DNA of 35,892 nt from Providencia vermicola (GCF_020381325.1 NZ_JAGSPI010000009.1:181884-217775), one strand, 5' to 3'. Shown: positions 19,215 to 29,091, counted from the stretch's first letter. Numbers and translations are program-made. The notes: generated by a model not told the origin, from the sequence alone.

Positions 19215-19586
19215 ATGTCATGGAAAACAATTGTTAAACGTAGTTTAGCGACAGCATTATGCTTAGCATTATTGGGGGGCTTTTCACCTTTAACATGGGC
19301 GAAAAAAAACACAGCAGAGAAAAATGCAACAATACACTCTCAGCAAACTGAGTCTACGGAAAGCGTAAAAGGCATTGATATCAACCAATCAAATAAAGTG
19401 AGTATTAATAACGCAACGGCAGAAGAGCTGGCTCAAAAATTGAATGGTATTGGCAAACAAAAAGCAAAAGCCATTGTCGAGTACCGTGAAAAATACGGTG
19501 CGTTTAATGCCATAGAAAATATTTTGGAAGTCCAAGGAATTGGCCCTGCATTTTTGGAAAAAAACAAGAATAAACTCATGCTTTGA
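19215..19586 (+). CDS. ybaV: ComEA-like helix-hairpin-helix protein YbaV
   Basis: This 123-residue exported protein has a signal peptide at about 1-29 (ending LTWA before KKNT), a low-complexity linker, and two helix-hairpin-helix motifs: NGIGKQKAKAIVEYREKYG and VQGIGPAFLEKNKNKL. The C-terminal half matches the ComEA DNA-binding domain, which binds incoming DNA in competent bacteria. E. coli ybaV sits in the same place between ppiD and fadM. Whether it serves DNA uptake here is unknown. GGAG precedes the start at the usual distance. Confidence 0.92.
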   Translation: MSWKTIVKRSLATALCLALLGGFSPLTWAKKNTAEKNATIHSQQTESTESVKGIDINQSNKVSINNATAEELAQKLNGIGKQKAKAIVEYREKYGAFNAIENILEVQGIGPAFLEKNKNKLML

Positions 19587-19767
19587 TGTCATGGCTCCTC
19601 ATTCTAATGATTGGGGGGCCACTTATAATATGGCTATTTATTAATCTGATTTACTGTTTTATGGTAAATAATTTGAGAGCTAAGTCTTATTCGTGATATT
19701 TATTCAGCATATTTTCCGTACATTTGTTATTTTTATGTTATCGAAACATAAACTGGTCGGAGTAGTT

Positions 19768-20193
19768 ATGACAACAAAGATTAAAGTTCATGGTTATCAT
19801 ATTGATGTATTCCAGCATGTAAACAATGCACGCTATTTAGAGTTCTACGAGGCAGACCGCTGGGAGTGGATGAATAAGCGCAACTTTATCAGTTGGGCAA
19901 TACAAAGCAATTTAACCATGGCTGCCGTGAATATCAATGTGAACTATATTCAGGGGGTATTGCTGGGAGATGAACTCACTGTTGTGACACGGATGGATAA
20001 AATCGGTTCTAAAAGCGCGGTGTGCTATCAACAAATTATTCGTAATAAAGCAGGGCAATCAGAAGTTGTCTCTGATGCTTATGTCACTTTCGTATTTATT
20101 GATAACCTCACCAATAAAGCGATAGTGATTGATGAAGAACTGCGTGAGAAGCTGGAGTCATTTAATGCGGTTATTGATGATTTTATTAGTTGA
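19768..20193 (+). CDS. fadM: Hot-dog fold long-chain acyl-CoA thioesterase FadM (TesC/YbaW)
   Basis: This single hot-dog-domain thioesterase hydrolyses long-chain acyl-CoA and in E. coli supports beta-oxidation. I chose the ATG that gives MTTKIKVHGYHIDVFQHVNN because CGGAG lies 5 nt upstream and the alignment with E. coli FadM (132 residues) begins there. The longest frame begins 25 codons earlier. The product is 141 residues. The 4HBT motif YHIDVFQHVNNARYLEFYEADRW holds the catalytic Asp in DVFQHVNN. It converges on queC. Confidence 0.92.
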   Translation: MTTKIKVHGYHIDVFQHVNNARYLEFYEADRWEWMNKRNFISWAIQSNLTMAAVNINVNYIQGVLLGDELTVVTRMDKIGSKSAVCYQQIIRNKAGQSEVVSDAYVTFVFIDNLTNKAIVIDEELREKLESFNAVIDDFIS

Positions 20194-20204
20194 TTAAATG
20201 GAAG

Positions 20205-20231
20205 CCTACCTGATCTTGACTATCAGGTAGG
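20205..20231. terminator. Hairpin between convergent fadM and queC
   Basis: CCTACCTGAT (20205-20214) pairs perfectly with ATCAGGTAGG (20222-20231) around a 7-nt loop. It lies 12 bases past the fadM stop and 18 bases from the queC stop. There is no strong U-tract on either strand, so efficient termination is not certain. Its place suggests a shared bidirectional terminator. Confidence 0.6.
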
Positions 20232-20248
20232 TAAACTTGCTTGCTGTA

Positions 20249-20944
20249 TTATTTAGCTTGTAGTTGTTTTAACGACTGCATTACTGCTTCTTTTTGGTTT
20301 AAGTATTCGTTTAAGCCATTGCTTCTTAAATGGCAGGCTGCACATTCACCGCAGCCATCGCCTTGAATACCATTATAGCAAGTTAGCGTTTGTTCTCTGA
20401 TGGTGTTAAGGTGACCGTAACTATCAGCTAACGCCCAAGTTTGGGCTTTATTTAGCCACATAAGGGGTGTTTCGAAGCGAATATCCTTTGCTAAGCCAAG
20501 AGTGACGGCGTGATTAAGCGCTTTAACAAATTCATCACGGCAATCGGGGTAACCCGAAAAATCGGTTTCGCATACGCCAGTGATCACTACTTCTGCTTGG
20601 ACCTGATAAGCGTAGATTGCTGCTAGGGTCAGAAATAAGATATTGCGACCAGGTACGAAGGTACTCGGTAATCCACTCGCCTCACTTTTTTCAAAATCAG
20701 GGACAGGGATGTTGCTTCGCGTCAAACTACTTACGGCTAATTCATTGAGTAATGTGACATCTAAAACTTTATGGGCTGTTGCGCCTAATGATGCACTTAA
20801 TTTCAGTGCAACTTCAATTTCTTGACGATGTCGCTGTCCATAATCGAAAGTGACACAATGTACCTCATCATAATTTTCTAAGGCTTGGATCAGACAAGTT
20901 GTTGAGTCTTGCCCACCACTAAAGACGACAACCGCGCGTTTCAT
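20249..20944 (-). CDS. queC: 7-cyano-7-deazaguanine synthase QueC
   Basis: QueC converts 7-carboxy-7-deazaguanine to preQ0 with ATP and ammonia in queuosine tRNA modification. I chose the ATG that gives [11 protein letters not shown] because AAGGAG lies 6 nt upstream and the resulting 231 residues equal the E. coli length. The longest frame adds 11 residues. The PP-loop SGGQDST is at 9-15, and the zinc site is formed by Cys189, Cys198, Cys201 and Cys204 ([16 protein letters not shown]). I see no preQ1 riboswitch upstream. The E. coli neighbours ybaE and cof are missing between this gene and decR. Confidence 0.97.
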   Translation of the reverse strand: MKRAVVVFSGGQDSTTCLIQALENYDEVHCVTFDYGQRHRQEIEVALKLSASLGATAHKVLDVTLLNELAVSSLTRSNIPVPDFEKSEASGLPSTFVPGRNILFLTLAAIYAYQVQAEVVITGVCETDFSGYPDCRDEFVKALNHAVTLGLAKDIRFETPLMWLNKAQTWALADSYGHLNTIREQTLTCYNGIQGDGCGECAACHLRSNGLNEYLNQKEAVMQSLKQLQAK

Positions 20945-21221
20945 AGTCACTCCTTGGTGATAATTCATGTAATTCAAGAAAATGAGGTTTTAGTTTTCCA
21001 TGTTAGCGAGGTGATAACATAATTAACAGTTTTATTTTTATAGGTTTAGTCTATTTGATGTGCTATTTATCCTATTATTCTTTAATTTGTATAAAATTAT
21101 TCTATAATAAAGCGAATTGGTGACATTATTATTGTTTTTGAATGATGATGTTTTGCATAATAAGGTTTCCAATATTAAAAACATAACAAAAAGCATTTAC
21201 ACCTAAGCCAAGAGAGCAACC

Positions 21222-21683
21222 ATGTTAGATAAAATAGACAAAAAACTGCTTTGTTTATTGCAAAATGACAGTAGCTTATCCCTCAATACACTCGCTGAAG
21301 CGGTTAATTTAACCTCTACGCCGTGTTGGAAGCGCCTAAAACGTCTCGAAGATGAAGGCTACATCCGTGGACGAGTTACGCTACTTGATGGCGAAAAGCT
21401 GGGGTTGGGCTTGACGGTTATCGTAACGATAAAAACTCAGCACCATAATAGTGAATGGTATGAGCAATTTGTGTCATTTGTTAGCCAGATGCCAGAGGTA
21501 CTGATGTTTTATCGTATGGCGGGGGAATATGATTACCTGATGCAAGTTGAAGTGCATGATATGAAATCTTATGACCTTTTTTACAAAAAGCTGGTGAATG
21601 GTGTTCAGGGTTTAATTGATGTCACTTCAAGCTTTGCGATGGAAAAAATCAAATATACAACCGTTTTACCTATCCCTGATTAG
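21222..21683 (+). CDS. decR: Lrp/AsnC-family regulator DecR (YbaO)
   Basis: This 153-residue Lrp/AsnC-type regulator is very close to E. coli DecR along its whole length. DecR senses cysteine and activates the cysteine desulfidase genes for detoxification. The N-terminal helix-turn-helix covers about residues 19-48 ([20 protein letters not shown]), followed by the ligand-binding domain with [16 protein letters not shown] and the ending [18 protein letters not shown]. The target genes are not in this window. It points the same way as mdlAB, 74 nt upstream. Confidence 0.93.
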   Translation: MLDKIDKKLLCLLQNDSSLSLNTLAEAVNLTSTPCWKRLKRLEDEGYIRGRVTLLDGEKLGLGLTVIVTIKTQHHNSEWYEQFVSFVSQMPEVLMFYRMAGEYDYLMQVEVHDMKSYDLFYKKLVNGVQGLIDVTSSFAMEKIKYTTVLPIPD

Positions 21684-21757
21684 ATTGTCGGCAGAAAAGA
21701 CAATATAAGGCAGCTTAAAGCGTATAAATTAATTAAAATTATTCAAGGCAGCAATAC

Positions 21758-23503
21758 GTGCGATTATTTTCACAACTAAAATGGTATTTTTTAAGTGAAT
21801 GGCGGCGCTATCTCGGCGCTGTTTGCTTTTTGATTGTCATTGCTATCTTACAGCTCATTCCTCCTCGCATTGTTGGCGTGGTTGTTGATGGCATTAGCAA
21901 AGAAACCATGCCGAGAAGCCAACTAGTCAACTACGTCCTGCTAATGTTATTCATTGCATTAATTGTTTATGGCTTGCGATATGTTTGGCGGCTTTGGCTA
22001 TTTGGTGCCTCTTATAAACTGGCTGTTCAATTACGCCAGAAATTCTATCGCCAATTGAGTCTGCAAAACCAAGAGTTTTATCTGAAGTACCGTACTGGGG
22101 ATCTTATCGCACGTACAACAAATGATGTAGACCGTGTCGTATTTGCAGCGGGAGAAGGGGTGTTAACGCTAGTTGACTCGTTGGTTATGGGGTGCGCTGT
22201 TTTAATTATGATGAGTGTTGAGATCAGCTGGCAGTTAACCTTACTGGCGTTGATCCCGATGCCAATTATGGCTATCGTCATCAAGCGCTATGGAGATCAG
22301 CTTCACCATCGGTTTAAGCATGCCCAAGGTGCATTTTCATCATTAAACAACCATGCACAAGAAAGTTTAACCAGCATTCGCATGATCAAGGCTTTTGGTC
22401 TTGAAGACCATCAATCTAACCAGTTTGAGCAAGTGGCGACCGAAGCAGGCCGCCGTAATATGCATGTCGCAAAAATTGATGCGCGTTTTGACCCAACCAT
22501 ATTTATGGCAATCGGCATGGCGAATTTACTCGCTATCGCGGGTGGGAGCTGGATGGTATTAGAAGGTTCGCTCACGTTAGGCGAACTAACTAGCTTTATT
22601 ATGTATTTAGGGCTAATGATTTGGCCAATGTTAGCCTTAGCTTGGATGTTTAACATTGTTGAGCGCGGTAGTGCAGCTTATAGCCGAATTTTAAGCTTAT
22701 TAAATGAGCCACTGGTGATTAACGATGGCTCGCATTCATTACAACCTGAAAAAGGTGAATTGAGTGTGAATATTACCGCTTTTAGCTATCCAGAAACAGC
22801 TCGAACCTCGCTACACAATGTGCAATTCAACTTAAAGCCAGGACAGTTTTTAGGTATTTGTGGGCCGACTGGGTCAGGGAAATCCACATTATTAACGTTA
22901 TTACAGCGCCAATTTGATGTGACTGACGGGGACATTTGCTATCAAGGGTTGCCATTATCTGAAATTAAACTAGATGAATGGCGTGCAAGGTTATCGATTG
23001 TGAACCAATCCCCTTTCTTGTTTTCAGATACTGTGGCAGGAAACATTGCTCTTGGCAGACCAGATGCCACGCAAGCTGAAATCGAAGAAGCGGCACGAAT
23101 TGCCTGTGTGCATGATGATATTTTACGTTTGCCAGAAGGTTATGAGACGCAAGTGGGTGAACGGGGCGTTATGCTTTCAGGGGGGCAAAAGCAACGTATT
23201 TCTATTGCACGGGCAATTTTACAAAATGCAGAAATACTGGTGTTGGATGATTCCCTTTCCGCAGTGGATGGGCAAACCGAATTTACTATATTGCAGAACT
23301 TAAGTCACTGGCGACAAGGGCGAACGTTAATTATCAGTGCTCATCGGTTATCTGCTTTAGTGGAGGCTGACACTATTTTAGTGCTATCTCAGGGGACAAT
23401 AACCGCTCAAGGTGAGCATGAGTTTCTAATAAGTCAGCCGGGTTGGTATAAAGATATGTATCATTATCAACAGATTGAAGCGGCTTTGGATGGTGAACTA
23501 TGA
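21758..23503 (+). CDS. mdlA: Multidrug ABC exporter half-transporter MdlA (SmdA-type)
   Basis: This is an ABC half-transporter of 581 residues with six N-terminal membrane spans (about 20-300) and a C-terminal ATPase. Translation starts at GTG, supported by the match of [22 protein letters not shown] to the family start. Walker [10 protein letters not shown] is at 369-377 and the signature LSGGQKQR near 473. The Walker B motif reads [11 protein letters not shown], with Asp where the catalytic Glu usually stands. This marks one degenerate ATP site, as expected for a heterodimer with MdlB. The substrate is not known. It overlaps mdlB by four bases (ATGA). Confidence 0.95.
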   Translation: MRLFSQLKWYFLSEWRRYLGAVCFLIVIAILQLIPPRIVGVVVDGISKETMPRSQLVNYVLLMLFIALIVYGLRYVWRLWLFGASYKLAVQLRQKFYRQLSLQNQEFYLKYRTGDLIARTTNDVDRVVFAAGEGVLTLVDSLVMGCAVLIMMSVEISWQLTLLALIPMPIMAIVIKRYGDQLHHRFKHAQGAFSSLNNHAQESLTSIRMIKAFGLEDHQSNQFEQVATEAGRRNMHVAKIDARFDPTIFMAIGMANLLAIAGGSWMVLEGSLTLGELTSFIMYLGLMIWPMLALAWMFNIVERGSAAYSRILSLLNEPLVINDGSHSLQPEKGELSVNITAFSYPETARTSLHNVQFNLKPGQFLGICGPTGSGKSTLLTLLQRQFDVTDGDICYQGLPLSEIKLDEWRARLSIVNQSPFLFSDTVAGNIALGRPDATQAEIEEAARIACVHDDILRLPEGYETQVGERGVMLSGGQKQRISIARAILQNAEILVLDDSLSAVDGQTEFTILQNLSHWRQGRTLIISAHRLSALVEADTILVLSQGTITAQGEHEFLISQPGWYKDMYHYQQIEAALDGEL

Positions 23504-25284
23504 GCCAGAAAAAACCACTTTGGCCAGCATTAAAACGGCTTCTCTCCTACGGGAAAATTTACCGTGGCACGATGGGTATTGCTATTGGTATGTTATGGCT
23601 AGCCGCAATTGCGGAGGTCAGTGGGCCTCTGCTCGTTAGCTACTTTATTGATAATATGGTGGCTAAAAAAGAAATTATCATGCCATTGACCTTGTACATG
23701 GTTGTTGGTTTTATATTGCTACAGGTGATTGCTGCGCTACTGCATTATTACCAAATCATTTTATTTAATAAAGCCGCTGTCGGTGTGGTGCAAAACTTGC
23801 GTACCGATGTGATGAATGCGGCGCTTCGGCAACCGTTAAGTGCATTTGATAAACAGCCCGTTGGCCAGCTAATTTCTCGCGTTACTAATGATACTGAGGT
23901 GATCAAAGACCTTTTTGTTATGGTTGTTCCGACGGTATTTCGTAGCTTAGCGCTGATTTGCGCCATGTTAGTCGCGATGTTTTCCCTTGAATGGCGAATG
24001 GCATCAGTTGCAGTAATGATTTTTCCTGCTGTATTTGTTGTGATGATAGCTTATCAACGTTTAAGCACACCGATTATTCGTCGGGTTCGTTCATATCTTG
24101 CGGATATAAATAACGGTTTTAATGAAGTTATTAATGGTATGACGGTGATCCAACAATTTTTGCAGCAAGCTCGGTTTGGCGCAAAAATGCAGGATGTGAG
24201 TCAAGAGCATTATAAAGCGAGAATGAAAGCATTAAAGCTGGATGGTTTGTTGTTACGTCCATTACTGAGTTTATTTTCTGCTTCTATCCTGTGTGGTCTA
24301 CTATTCTTATTTGGCATTGAAGGGACAACAACGATTGGGGTAGGCGTTTTATATGCTTTTATTAATTATTTAGGTCGATTAAATGAACCGCTAATTGAAT
24401 TAACATCACAGCAATCGATGTTGCAGCAAGCCGTGGTTTCTGGTGAGCGTGTTTTTGAGTTAATGGACAGCCCACAGCAAGGCTATGGCGAAAGCATTGC
24501 TCCGTTGCAAGGTGGCTCAATTACCATTAATCACCTTTCTTTTGCCTATCGTGATGATAAATTAGTTTTGAATGATATTAATCTGCATGTGCCGAATAAC
24601 CACTTTATTGCGTTGGTTGGGCACACTGGAAGCGGTAAAAGCACAATTGCTAACCTGATTATGGGGTATTACCCATGGCAAAAAGGTGAAATATTGCTGG
24701 ATGGTCGTGATTTGCACACTTTGTCTCACCAAACTTTGCGTAACGGCATTGCGATGGTTCAACAAGACCCTGTCGTATTAGCGTCTTCATTTTTTGATAA
24801 TGTGGCATTAGGGCGTGATGTTAGCCAAGGTAAAGTATGGGAAGTGCTTGAAACTGTACAACTTGCAAGCTTGGTTCGACAGCTTCCAGAAGGTTTAGAT
24901 ACTGTACTTGGCGAGCAGGGAAATACACTATCTGTTGGGCAGCGGCAGCTATTAGCGATGGCTAGGGTGTTAGTCGTTACGCCTAAAATTCTTATTTTGG
25001 ATGAAGCAACTGCAAATATTGATTCAGGTACAGAACAAGCGATTCAAAAGGCGTTGCGTGTTATTCGTAAAAATACAACGCTTGTGGTCATTGCGCATCG
25101 CTTATCAACCATTGTTGATGCTGATGAAGTGATTGTGCTGCATCGTGGTGCAATTGTTGAGAAAGGGACTCACTCTCATCTTTTACAACAAAAAGGACGT
25201 TATTATCAAATGTACCAGTTGCAACAGGTCGGTGAATCCTTAAATGCCCGCTGTGATGCTGGGATTGAGGTTGTGACTAGCTAA
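23500..25284 (+). CDS. mdlB: Multidrug ABC exporter half-transporter MdlB (SmdB-type)
   Basis: This is the partner half-transporter of MdlA, 594 residues, with an N-terminal six-span membrane domain and a C-terminal ATPase. Walker [10 protein letters not shown] begins at residue 374. Walker B is [11 protein letters not shown] with the normal catalytic Glu, while the signature is LSVGQRQ rather than LSGGQ. Together with the Asp in MdlA this predicts an asymmetric heterodimer with one active ATP site. The ATGA overlap with mdlA indicates coupled translation. An NtrC-like site and a structured region follow before glnK. Confidence 0.95.
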   Translation: MSQKKPLWPALKRLLSYGKIYRGTMGIAIGMLWLAAIAEVSGPLLVSYFIDNMVAKKEIIMPLTLYMVVGFILLQVIAALLHYYQIILFNKAAVGVVQNLRTDVMNAALRQPLSAFDKQPVGQLISRVTNDTEVIKDLFVMVVPTVFRSLALICAMLVAMFSLEWRMASVAVMIFPAVFVVMIAYQRLSTPIIRRVRSYLADINNGFNEVINGMTVIQQFLQQARFGAKMQDVSQEHYKARMKALKLDGLLLRPLLSLFSASILCGLLFLFGIEGTTTIGVGVLYAFINYLGRLNEPLIELTSQQSMLQQAVVSGERVFELMDSPQQGYGESIAPLQGGSITINHLSFAYRDDKLVLNDINLHVPNNHFIALVGHTGSGKSTIANLIMGYYPWQKGEILLDGRDLHTLSHQTLRNGIAMVQQDPVVLASSFFDNVALGRDVSQGKVWEVLETVQLASLVRQLPEGLDTVLGEQGNTLSVGQRQLLAMARVLVVTPKILILDEATANIDSGTEQAIQKALRVIRKNTTLVVIAHRLSTIVDADEVIVLHRGAIVEKGTHSHLLQQKGRYYQMYQLQQVGESLNARCDAGIEVVTS

Positions 25285-25290
25285 TTATTC

Positions 25291-25307
25291 TGCACTATTA
25301 TAATGCA
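25291..25307 (+). promoter_or_regulatory. Candidate NtrC enhancer site
   Basis: TGCACT-ATTAT-AATGCA matches the NtrC consensus TGCACY-N5-RGTGCA at all but one position. It starts 6 bases after the mdlB stop and about 250 bp before the sigma-54 promoter of glnK, further than the usual 100-150 bp. Confidence 0.6.
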
Positions 25308-25312
25308 TCCTA

Positions 25313-25334
25313 GAAAACCACTCATTCGAGTGGT
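25313..25334. repeat. 22-bp hairpin repeat, first copy
   Basis: The 22-mer begins GAAAACCACTCATTCGAGTG and ends GT. It contains the perfect inverted repeat ACCACTC/GAGTGGT. An exact copy recurs 163 bp later at 25476. This copy is not followed by T residues, so it is not a good terminator. Confidence 0.8.
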
Positions 25335-25475
25335 GAGGTTGTTGACAAAGCAGGATAAAAGCGTGGTTTTTCCTGCTTTGTGTTATCAGCCGAAAATCAA
25401 TAAATTGATTTTCCTTGTTTATTTTCAATAACCTATCCAACCTGCCGTCAAACCTAGTCGGTTTGTCAGCAGTCT
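25335..25475. other. Structured intergenic module between mdlB and glnK
   Basis: The 141 bases between the two 22-bp repeats hold three perfect hairpins: ACAAAGCAGGA/TCCTGCTTTGT (25345-25381), GAAAATCAA/TTGATTTTC (25392-25413) and CAAACC/GGTTTG (25449-25465). There is no reading frame of note. With the terminator at its right end it could be a small RNA gene on the plus strand, but I see no complete promoter: TTGACA at 25342-25347 lacks a matching -10. Confidence 0.35.
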
Positions 25476-25502
25476 GAAAACCACTCATTCGAGTGGTTTT
25501 TT
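25476..25502 (+). terminator. Terminator formed by the second hairpin repeat
   Basis: AAAACCACTC (25477-25486) pairs perfectly with GAGTGGTTTT (25491-25500) around ATTC. A run of T follows (25497-25502). It is the second copy of the 22-bp repeat seen at 25313. It ends transcription from mdlB or from the module before the glnK promoter. Confidence 0.88.
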
Positions 25503-25542
25503 ATTTTGTTGTTTCTAATTGAATTTAAACAATAAATAGTTT

Positions 25543-25559
25543 TTGGCATGAGATTTGCT
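25543..25559 (+). promoter_or_regulatory. Sigma-54 promoter of glnK-amtB
   Basis: TTGGCATGAGATTTGCT has the invariant GG (25545-25546) and GC (25557-25558) exactly 12 bases apart and matches TGGCAY-N5-TTGCW. The start of transcription is expected near 25570. This is the standard nitrogen-limitation promoter type for glnK-amtB. Confidence 0.92.
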
Positions 25560-25560
25560 C

Positions 25561-25959
<399 letters not shown>

Positions 25960-25969
25960 GAGAACGGCA

Positions 25970-27250
25970 ATGCGTAAATGGTTTCAATATATATTAATAG
26001 CAGCAAGTAGTTTTCCAATGACTGTTTTGGCTTCCAAAGAGGGGCTAGATAAAGCAGATAATGCCTTTATGATGATATCCACTGCCTTGGTGATTTTCAT
26101 GATTGTACCAGGTATTGCTTTGTTTTATGGCGGGTTACTAAGAAGCAAAAACGTACTTTCACTGATGGCACAGACGACAGTAATTCTCGCATTGGTTTCT
26201 GTTATTTGGATTGTTTATGGATACAGCTTAGCATTTAGTGAGGGGAATGCATTTTTTGGTGGATTTAGCCTTGTGATGTTAAAGGGAATTACAGTGGAAA
26301 GCTTATCCGCAACAATTCCACAGTTTGTTCATGTGGCATTCCAAGGGGCATTCGCATGTTTAACTGTGGCGCTAGTGATCGGCGCTTTAGGCGAGCGGAT
26401 TAAATTTTCAGCTGTTTTAATTTTTACTGTTATTTGGACCACTTTTGCTTATTTACCTATGGCGCATATGGTTTGGGGGGGCGGAATTCTTTCACAAGAT
26501 GGGGCATTGGATTTTGCGGGAGGAACTGTCGTACACATTAATGCGGCAGTCGCAGGTTTAGTTGGTGCTTACTTACTTGGTCATCGTACAGGGCTTGGTA
26601 AAGAGGCGATTAAACCACACAACTTACCGATGGTATTTATGGGGACATCTATTTTATTTATTGGTTGGTTTGGATTTAATGCAGGCTCAGCGGGGAGTGC
26701 TGATGGTGTAGCTGCTTTAGCCTTTGTTAACACCGTTGCAGCAGCTTCTGGTGCGATTTTATCGTGGACATTGGCTGAATGGATTTTTAGGGATAAGCCG
26801 TCTTTACTTGGTGCTTGCTCGGGTTGCTTAGCTGGGCTTGTCGGGGTTACTCCTGCGGCTGGAACTGTTGGCGTTGGCGGCGCATTAATCATTGGGCTGC
26901 TTTCAGGGGTTGCGGGTTTATGGGGCGTGGTAATATTAAAACGTAAGCTGAGAGTCGATGATGTTTGTGACGTTTTTGGCGTTCATGGTGTCTGCGGTAT
27001 TTTAGGTTGCTTGCTGACAGGGGTATTTACCTCAAGTGCATTAGGAGGAAGTGGCTTTGCTGAAGGCATCACGATGCTAAAACAGGTCGGTATCCAAGCG
27101 TTTAGCATCTTAGTGTGTGTTGTATGGACCGCTATTGTTGCATTTATTGCTTTTATGGTTGCAGCGAAGACATCAGGATTAAGAATTGGTGTCGAAAAGG
27201 AAAGAGAAGGTTTGGATATTACTTCCCACGGTGAAAGTGCTTATAACTAA
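25970..27250 (+). CDS. amtB: Ammonium channel AmtB
   Basis: AmtB is a trimeric inner-membrane channel that conducts ammonium/ammonia under nitrogen limitation and is gated by GlnK. I chose the ATG that gives MRKWFQYILIAASS because AGGAG overlaps the glnK stop 7 nt upstream. The longest frame would run back into glnK. The product is 426 residues with a signal peptide (cleavage probably after PMTVLA) and eleven expected spans. The twin pore His residues are visible in GGTVVHINAAVAG and FGVHGVCGILG, along with HMVWGGG. The cytoplasmic tail ends EREGLDITSHGESAYN, as in the family. Confidence 0.97.
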   Translation: MRKWFQYILIAASSFPMTVLASKEGLDKADNAFMMISTALVIFMIVPGIALFYGGLLRSKNVLSLMAQTTVILALVSVIWIVYGYSLAFSEGNAFFGGFSLVMLKGITVESLSATIPQFVHVAFQGAFACLTVALVIGALGERIKFSAVLIFTVIWTTFAYLPMAHMVWGGGILSQDGALDFAGGTVVHINAAVAGLVGAYLLGHRTGLGKEAIKPHNLPMVFMGTSILFIGWFGFNAGSAGSADGVAALAFVNTVAAASGAILSWTLAEWIFRDKPSLLGACSGCLAGLVGVTPAAGTVGVGGALIIGLLSGVAGLWGVVILKRKLRVDDVCDVFGVHGVCGILGCLLTGVFTSSALGGSGFAEGITMLKQVGIQAFSILVCVVWTAIVAFIAFMVAAKTSGLRIGVEKEREGLDITSHGESAYN

Positions 27251-27309
27251 GGCCTTCACATACTTTTATTTATGAATTCAGGATAAAACTGTGTTCTATT
27301 CAAATTGAT

Positions 27310-27345
27310 AATGGCAGTATACACAACACTGCCATTACCTTTTTT
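27310..27345 (+). terminator. Terminator after amtB
   Basis: AATGGCAGT (27310-27318) pairs with ACTGCCATT (27328-27336) and is followed by ACC and TTTTTT (27340-27345). It lies 60 bases past the amtB stop. Confidence 0.82.
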
Positions 27346-27349
27346 GCTG

Positions 27350-27367
27350 AGTAAGTGATCACTTACT
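27350..27367. repeat. 18-bp perfect palindrome between amtB and tesB
   Basis: AGTAAGTGATCACTTACT is self-complementary across all 18 bases with no spacer. It lies between the amtB terminator and the tesB stop codon, 16 bases from the latter. A palindrome without a loop is a better protein-binding site than a terminator, but no regulated promoter is adjacent. Confidence 0.7.
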
Positions 27368-27383
27368 TTTCAATCGATGTTGT

Positions 27384-28250
27384 CTAGCGTGGTTGCCTTT
27401 GACGTATAACACCTTCTTGCACAGCAGTTGCAACAAGATCACCTTGAGGATTATAAATCTGCCCTTTCACAAAGCCTCTTCCGCCGGATGCTGATGGGCT
27501 TTCGACAGCATAAAGTAACCAATCATCGATTTTAAAAGGGCGATGGAACCACATTGAGTGATCAATGGTCGCGACTTGTAGATCTCTTTCCATAAAACCA
27601 CGACCGTGAGGCTGTAAAGCGGCAGGTAAAAAATTATAGTCAGAAGCGTAGCCTAATAAATAATGATGCAGTGAAGGTACATTGGGTAATTGCCCTTTAG
27701 CTTTAAACCAAATATAGCGAAATGGCTCTTGAGGTGGCGCATCAAATGGGCTGTAGAATTCCACTGGCCTAAATTCAAAAGGGTTAGGCCTTAAGGCATA
27801 TTTTTTAACAGCTTCAGGCAGTTTATCGGCCAATGCTTGCACAATATCATCTTGAGAAATTAATTGAGAAGGAGGTGGAACGTCAGGCATCAAGTTTTGA
27901 TGTGAATATCCATCTTCTTGGGTTTGAAATGAAGCTGTCATAAAGAATATAGGTTTGCCATTTTGAATGGCACTGACACGGCGTGCACTAAAACTTCCAC
28001 CATCACGTAAAATTTCCACGTCGTACACAATAGGGCGAGAGCTATCGCCAGGACGTAAGAAATAACTGTGAAAAGAGTTAATGAAGCGATCTTCAGGAAG
28101 CGTTTGTTCAGCTGCATACATGGCTTGCCCAACAACTTGACCACCAAAAACTTGTGGTAAACCAAGGTCTTCGCTTTGCCCTCTGAAAATACCTTCTTCA
28201 ATTTTTTCTAGTTCAATGAGGCTAATTAAGTTCTGTAATTCTGGGCTCAT
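27384..28250 (-). CDS. tesB: Acyl-CoA thioesterase II TesB
   Basis: TesB hydrolyses a wide range of acyl-CoA esters using a double hot-dog fold. I chose the ATG giving [20 protein letters not shown], supported by AAGGT 5 nt upstream and by alignment with E. coli TesB (286 residues). The longest frame adds 16 residues. The product is 288 residues. Conserved blocks include [43 protein letters not shown] with the catalytic Asp, [12 protein letters not shown], and the C-terminal VQEGVIR with the catalytic Gln. It converges on amtB and diverges from ybaY. Confidence 0.96.
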   Translation of the reverse strand: MSPELQNLISLIELEKIEEGIFRGQSEDLGLPQVFGGQVVGQAMYAAEQTLPEDRFINSFHSYFLRPGDSSRPIVYDVEILRDGGSFSARRVSAIQNGKPIFFMTASFQTQEDGYSHQNLMPDVPPPSQLISQDDIVQALADKLPEAVKKYALRPNPFEFRPVEFYSPFDAPPQEPFRYIWFKAKGQLPNVPSLHHYLLGYASDYNFLPAALQPHGRGFMERDLQVATIDHSMWFHRPFKIDDWLLYAVESPSASGGRGFVKGQIYNPQGDLVATAVQEGVIRQRQPR

Positions 28251-28487
28251 AATTACCTTAATACCGTTAAAAATAATGAGATGTCGGTATTTTCCCATTA
28301 TTTTACCAAAATAGGTAGACAGATTGTGTAAGGGTAAACTAACGCTTACTTGTGGTTACAATTTGAAATATTATTTTGTTATTTTATTCAAATTGGTTAT
28401 ACTTTTTTCAATTCCCACGTCAAAAAAAGATTCTCCAACTTCAAGTTTTTTAAATATGTTATTAAACATTGCCTTATAGGTCATATT

Positions 28488-28946
28488 ATGATGTTCTTAC
28501 GCTACTTAGTTAGCTTTATATTTGTTTTTTCTTTAATCGGCTGTGAAGGGAATAACACGAAGCCAGGTGAAAAAACACTGAATAGTAAAACTAGCCATAA
28601 CAACCAAACTGTTGATTCAGGAAAAATCGAAGGGCGTGTTGTGATTGTGCAGAGCTCTGTTATACCAGCAGGCGCAGTTGTGACTGTTACGCTTGCTGAT
28701 ACTTCAATTGCGGATTTGCCAGCGCTTATTTTGTCTCAAAAATACTATGACTCATTCAATAATCGCCCGACCATACCTTTTGAGTTAACTTATCATAAAA
28801 ATGAGGTAAGGCCTGAAGGTAAACTGACTGTGAATGCAACGGTTAATGCTGATGGAAAGCTACTTTATATCACGGATTCTGTGGTTGAAGTGATTAATAA
28901 TGGCGTCACCAAAAATATTGAATTATTAATGGTGCCTGCCAATTAA
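28488..28946 (+). CDS. ybaY: YbaY-family lipoprotein
   Basis: This is a predicted lipoprotein of 152 residues. I chose the first of two tandem ATGs, which is better spaced from AGGT. The longest frame begins 46 codons earlier and adds an unlikely Phe-rich leader. The lipobox is SLIGC. After a polar linker comes a single beta-rich domain (GRVVIVQSSVIPAGAVVTVTL, then LYITDSVVEVINNGV) matching E. coli YbaY. E. coli YbaY is 190 residues because it has a Pro/Thr-rich tail that is absent here. Function is unknown. Confidence 0.85.
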   Translation: MMFLRYLVSFIFVFSLIGCEGNNTKPGEKTLNSKTSHNNQTVDSGKIEGRVVIVQSSVIPAGAVVTVTLADTSIADLPALILSQKYYDSFNNRPTIPFELTYHKNEVRPEGKLTVNATVNADGKLLYITDSVVEVINNGVTKNIELLMVPAN

Positions 28947-29035
28947 TGTGGTTTTTAATCGCACCTAATATTTCGATTTCACGCTTCATAGGTTGTCTCT
29001 TTTGTGTAATAAATCAGCACTTAGCAGCAGTATTC

Positions 29036-29064
29036 TTGCTATTTAAACGGCGATCGAGCATAAT
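29036..29064 (+). promoter_or_regulatory. Promoter of ffs
   Basis: TTGCTA (29036-29041), a 17-nt spacer and CATAAT (29059-29064) form a sigma-70 promoter. Start near 29071 would give a precursor with a leader of about 20 nt, close to the short RNase P-processed leader of E. coli 4.5S RNA. The GC just after the -10 resembles a stringent-control discriminator. Confidence 0.7.
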
Positions 29065-29091
29065 GCTTTTGCTTCGAAAGAAGCATTCAAT

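Noticed and set aside
20945-21010. preQ1 riboswitch upstream of queC
   Set aside because: No preQ1-type hairpin and A-rich tail could be found in the short leader. A covariance model search would settle it.
23244-23275. Asp in place of the catalytic Glu in the MdlA Walker B motif
   Set aside because: It is a normal feature of heterodimeric ABC exporters in which MdlB supplies the active site, so it is not a defect.
26581-26892. Minus-strand frame of 103 codons
   Set aside because: It is antisense inside amtB, and its Ala/Pro-rich product reflects the glycine- and alanine-rich coding strand.
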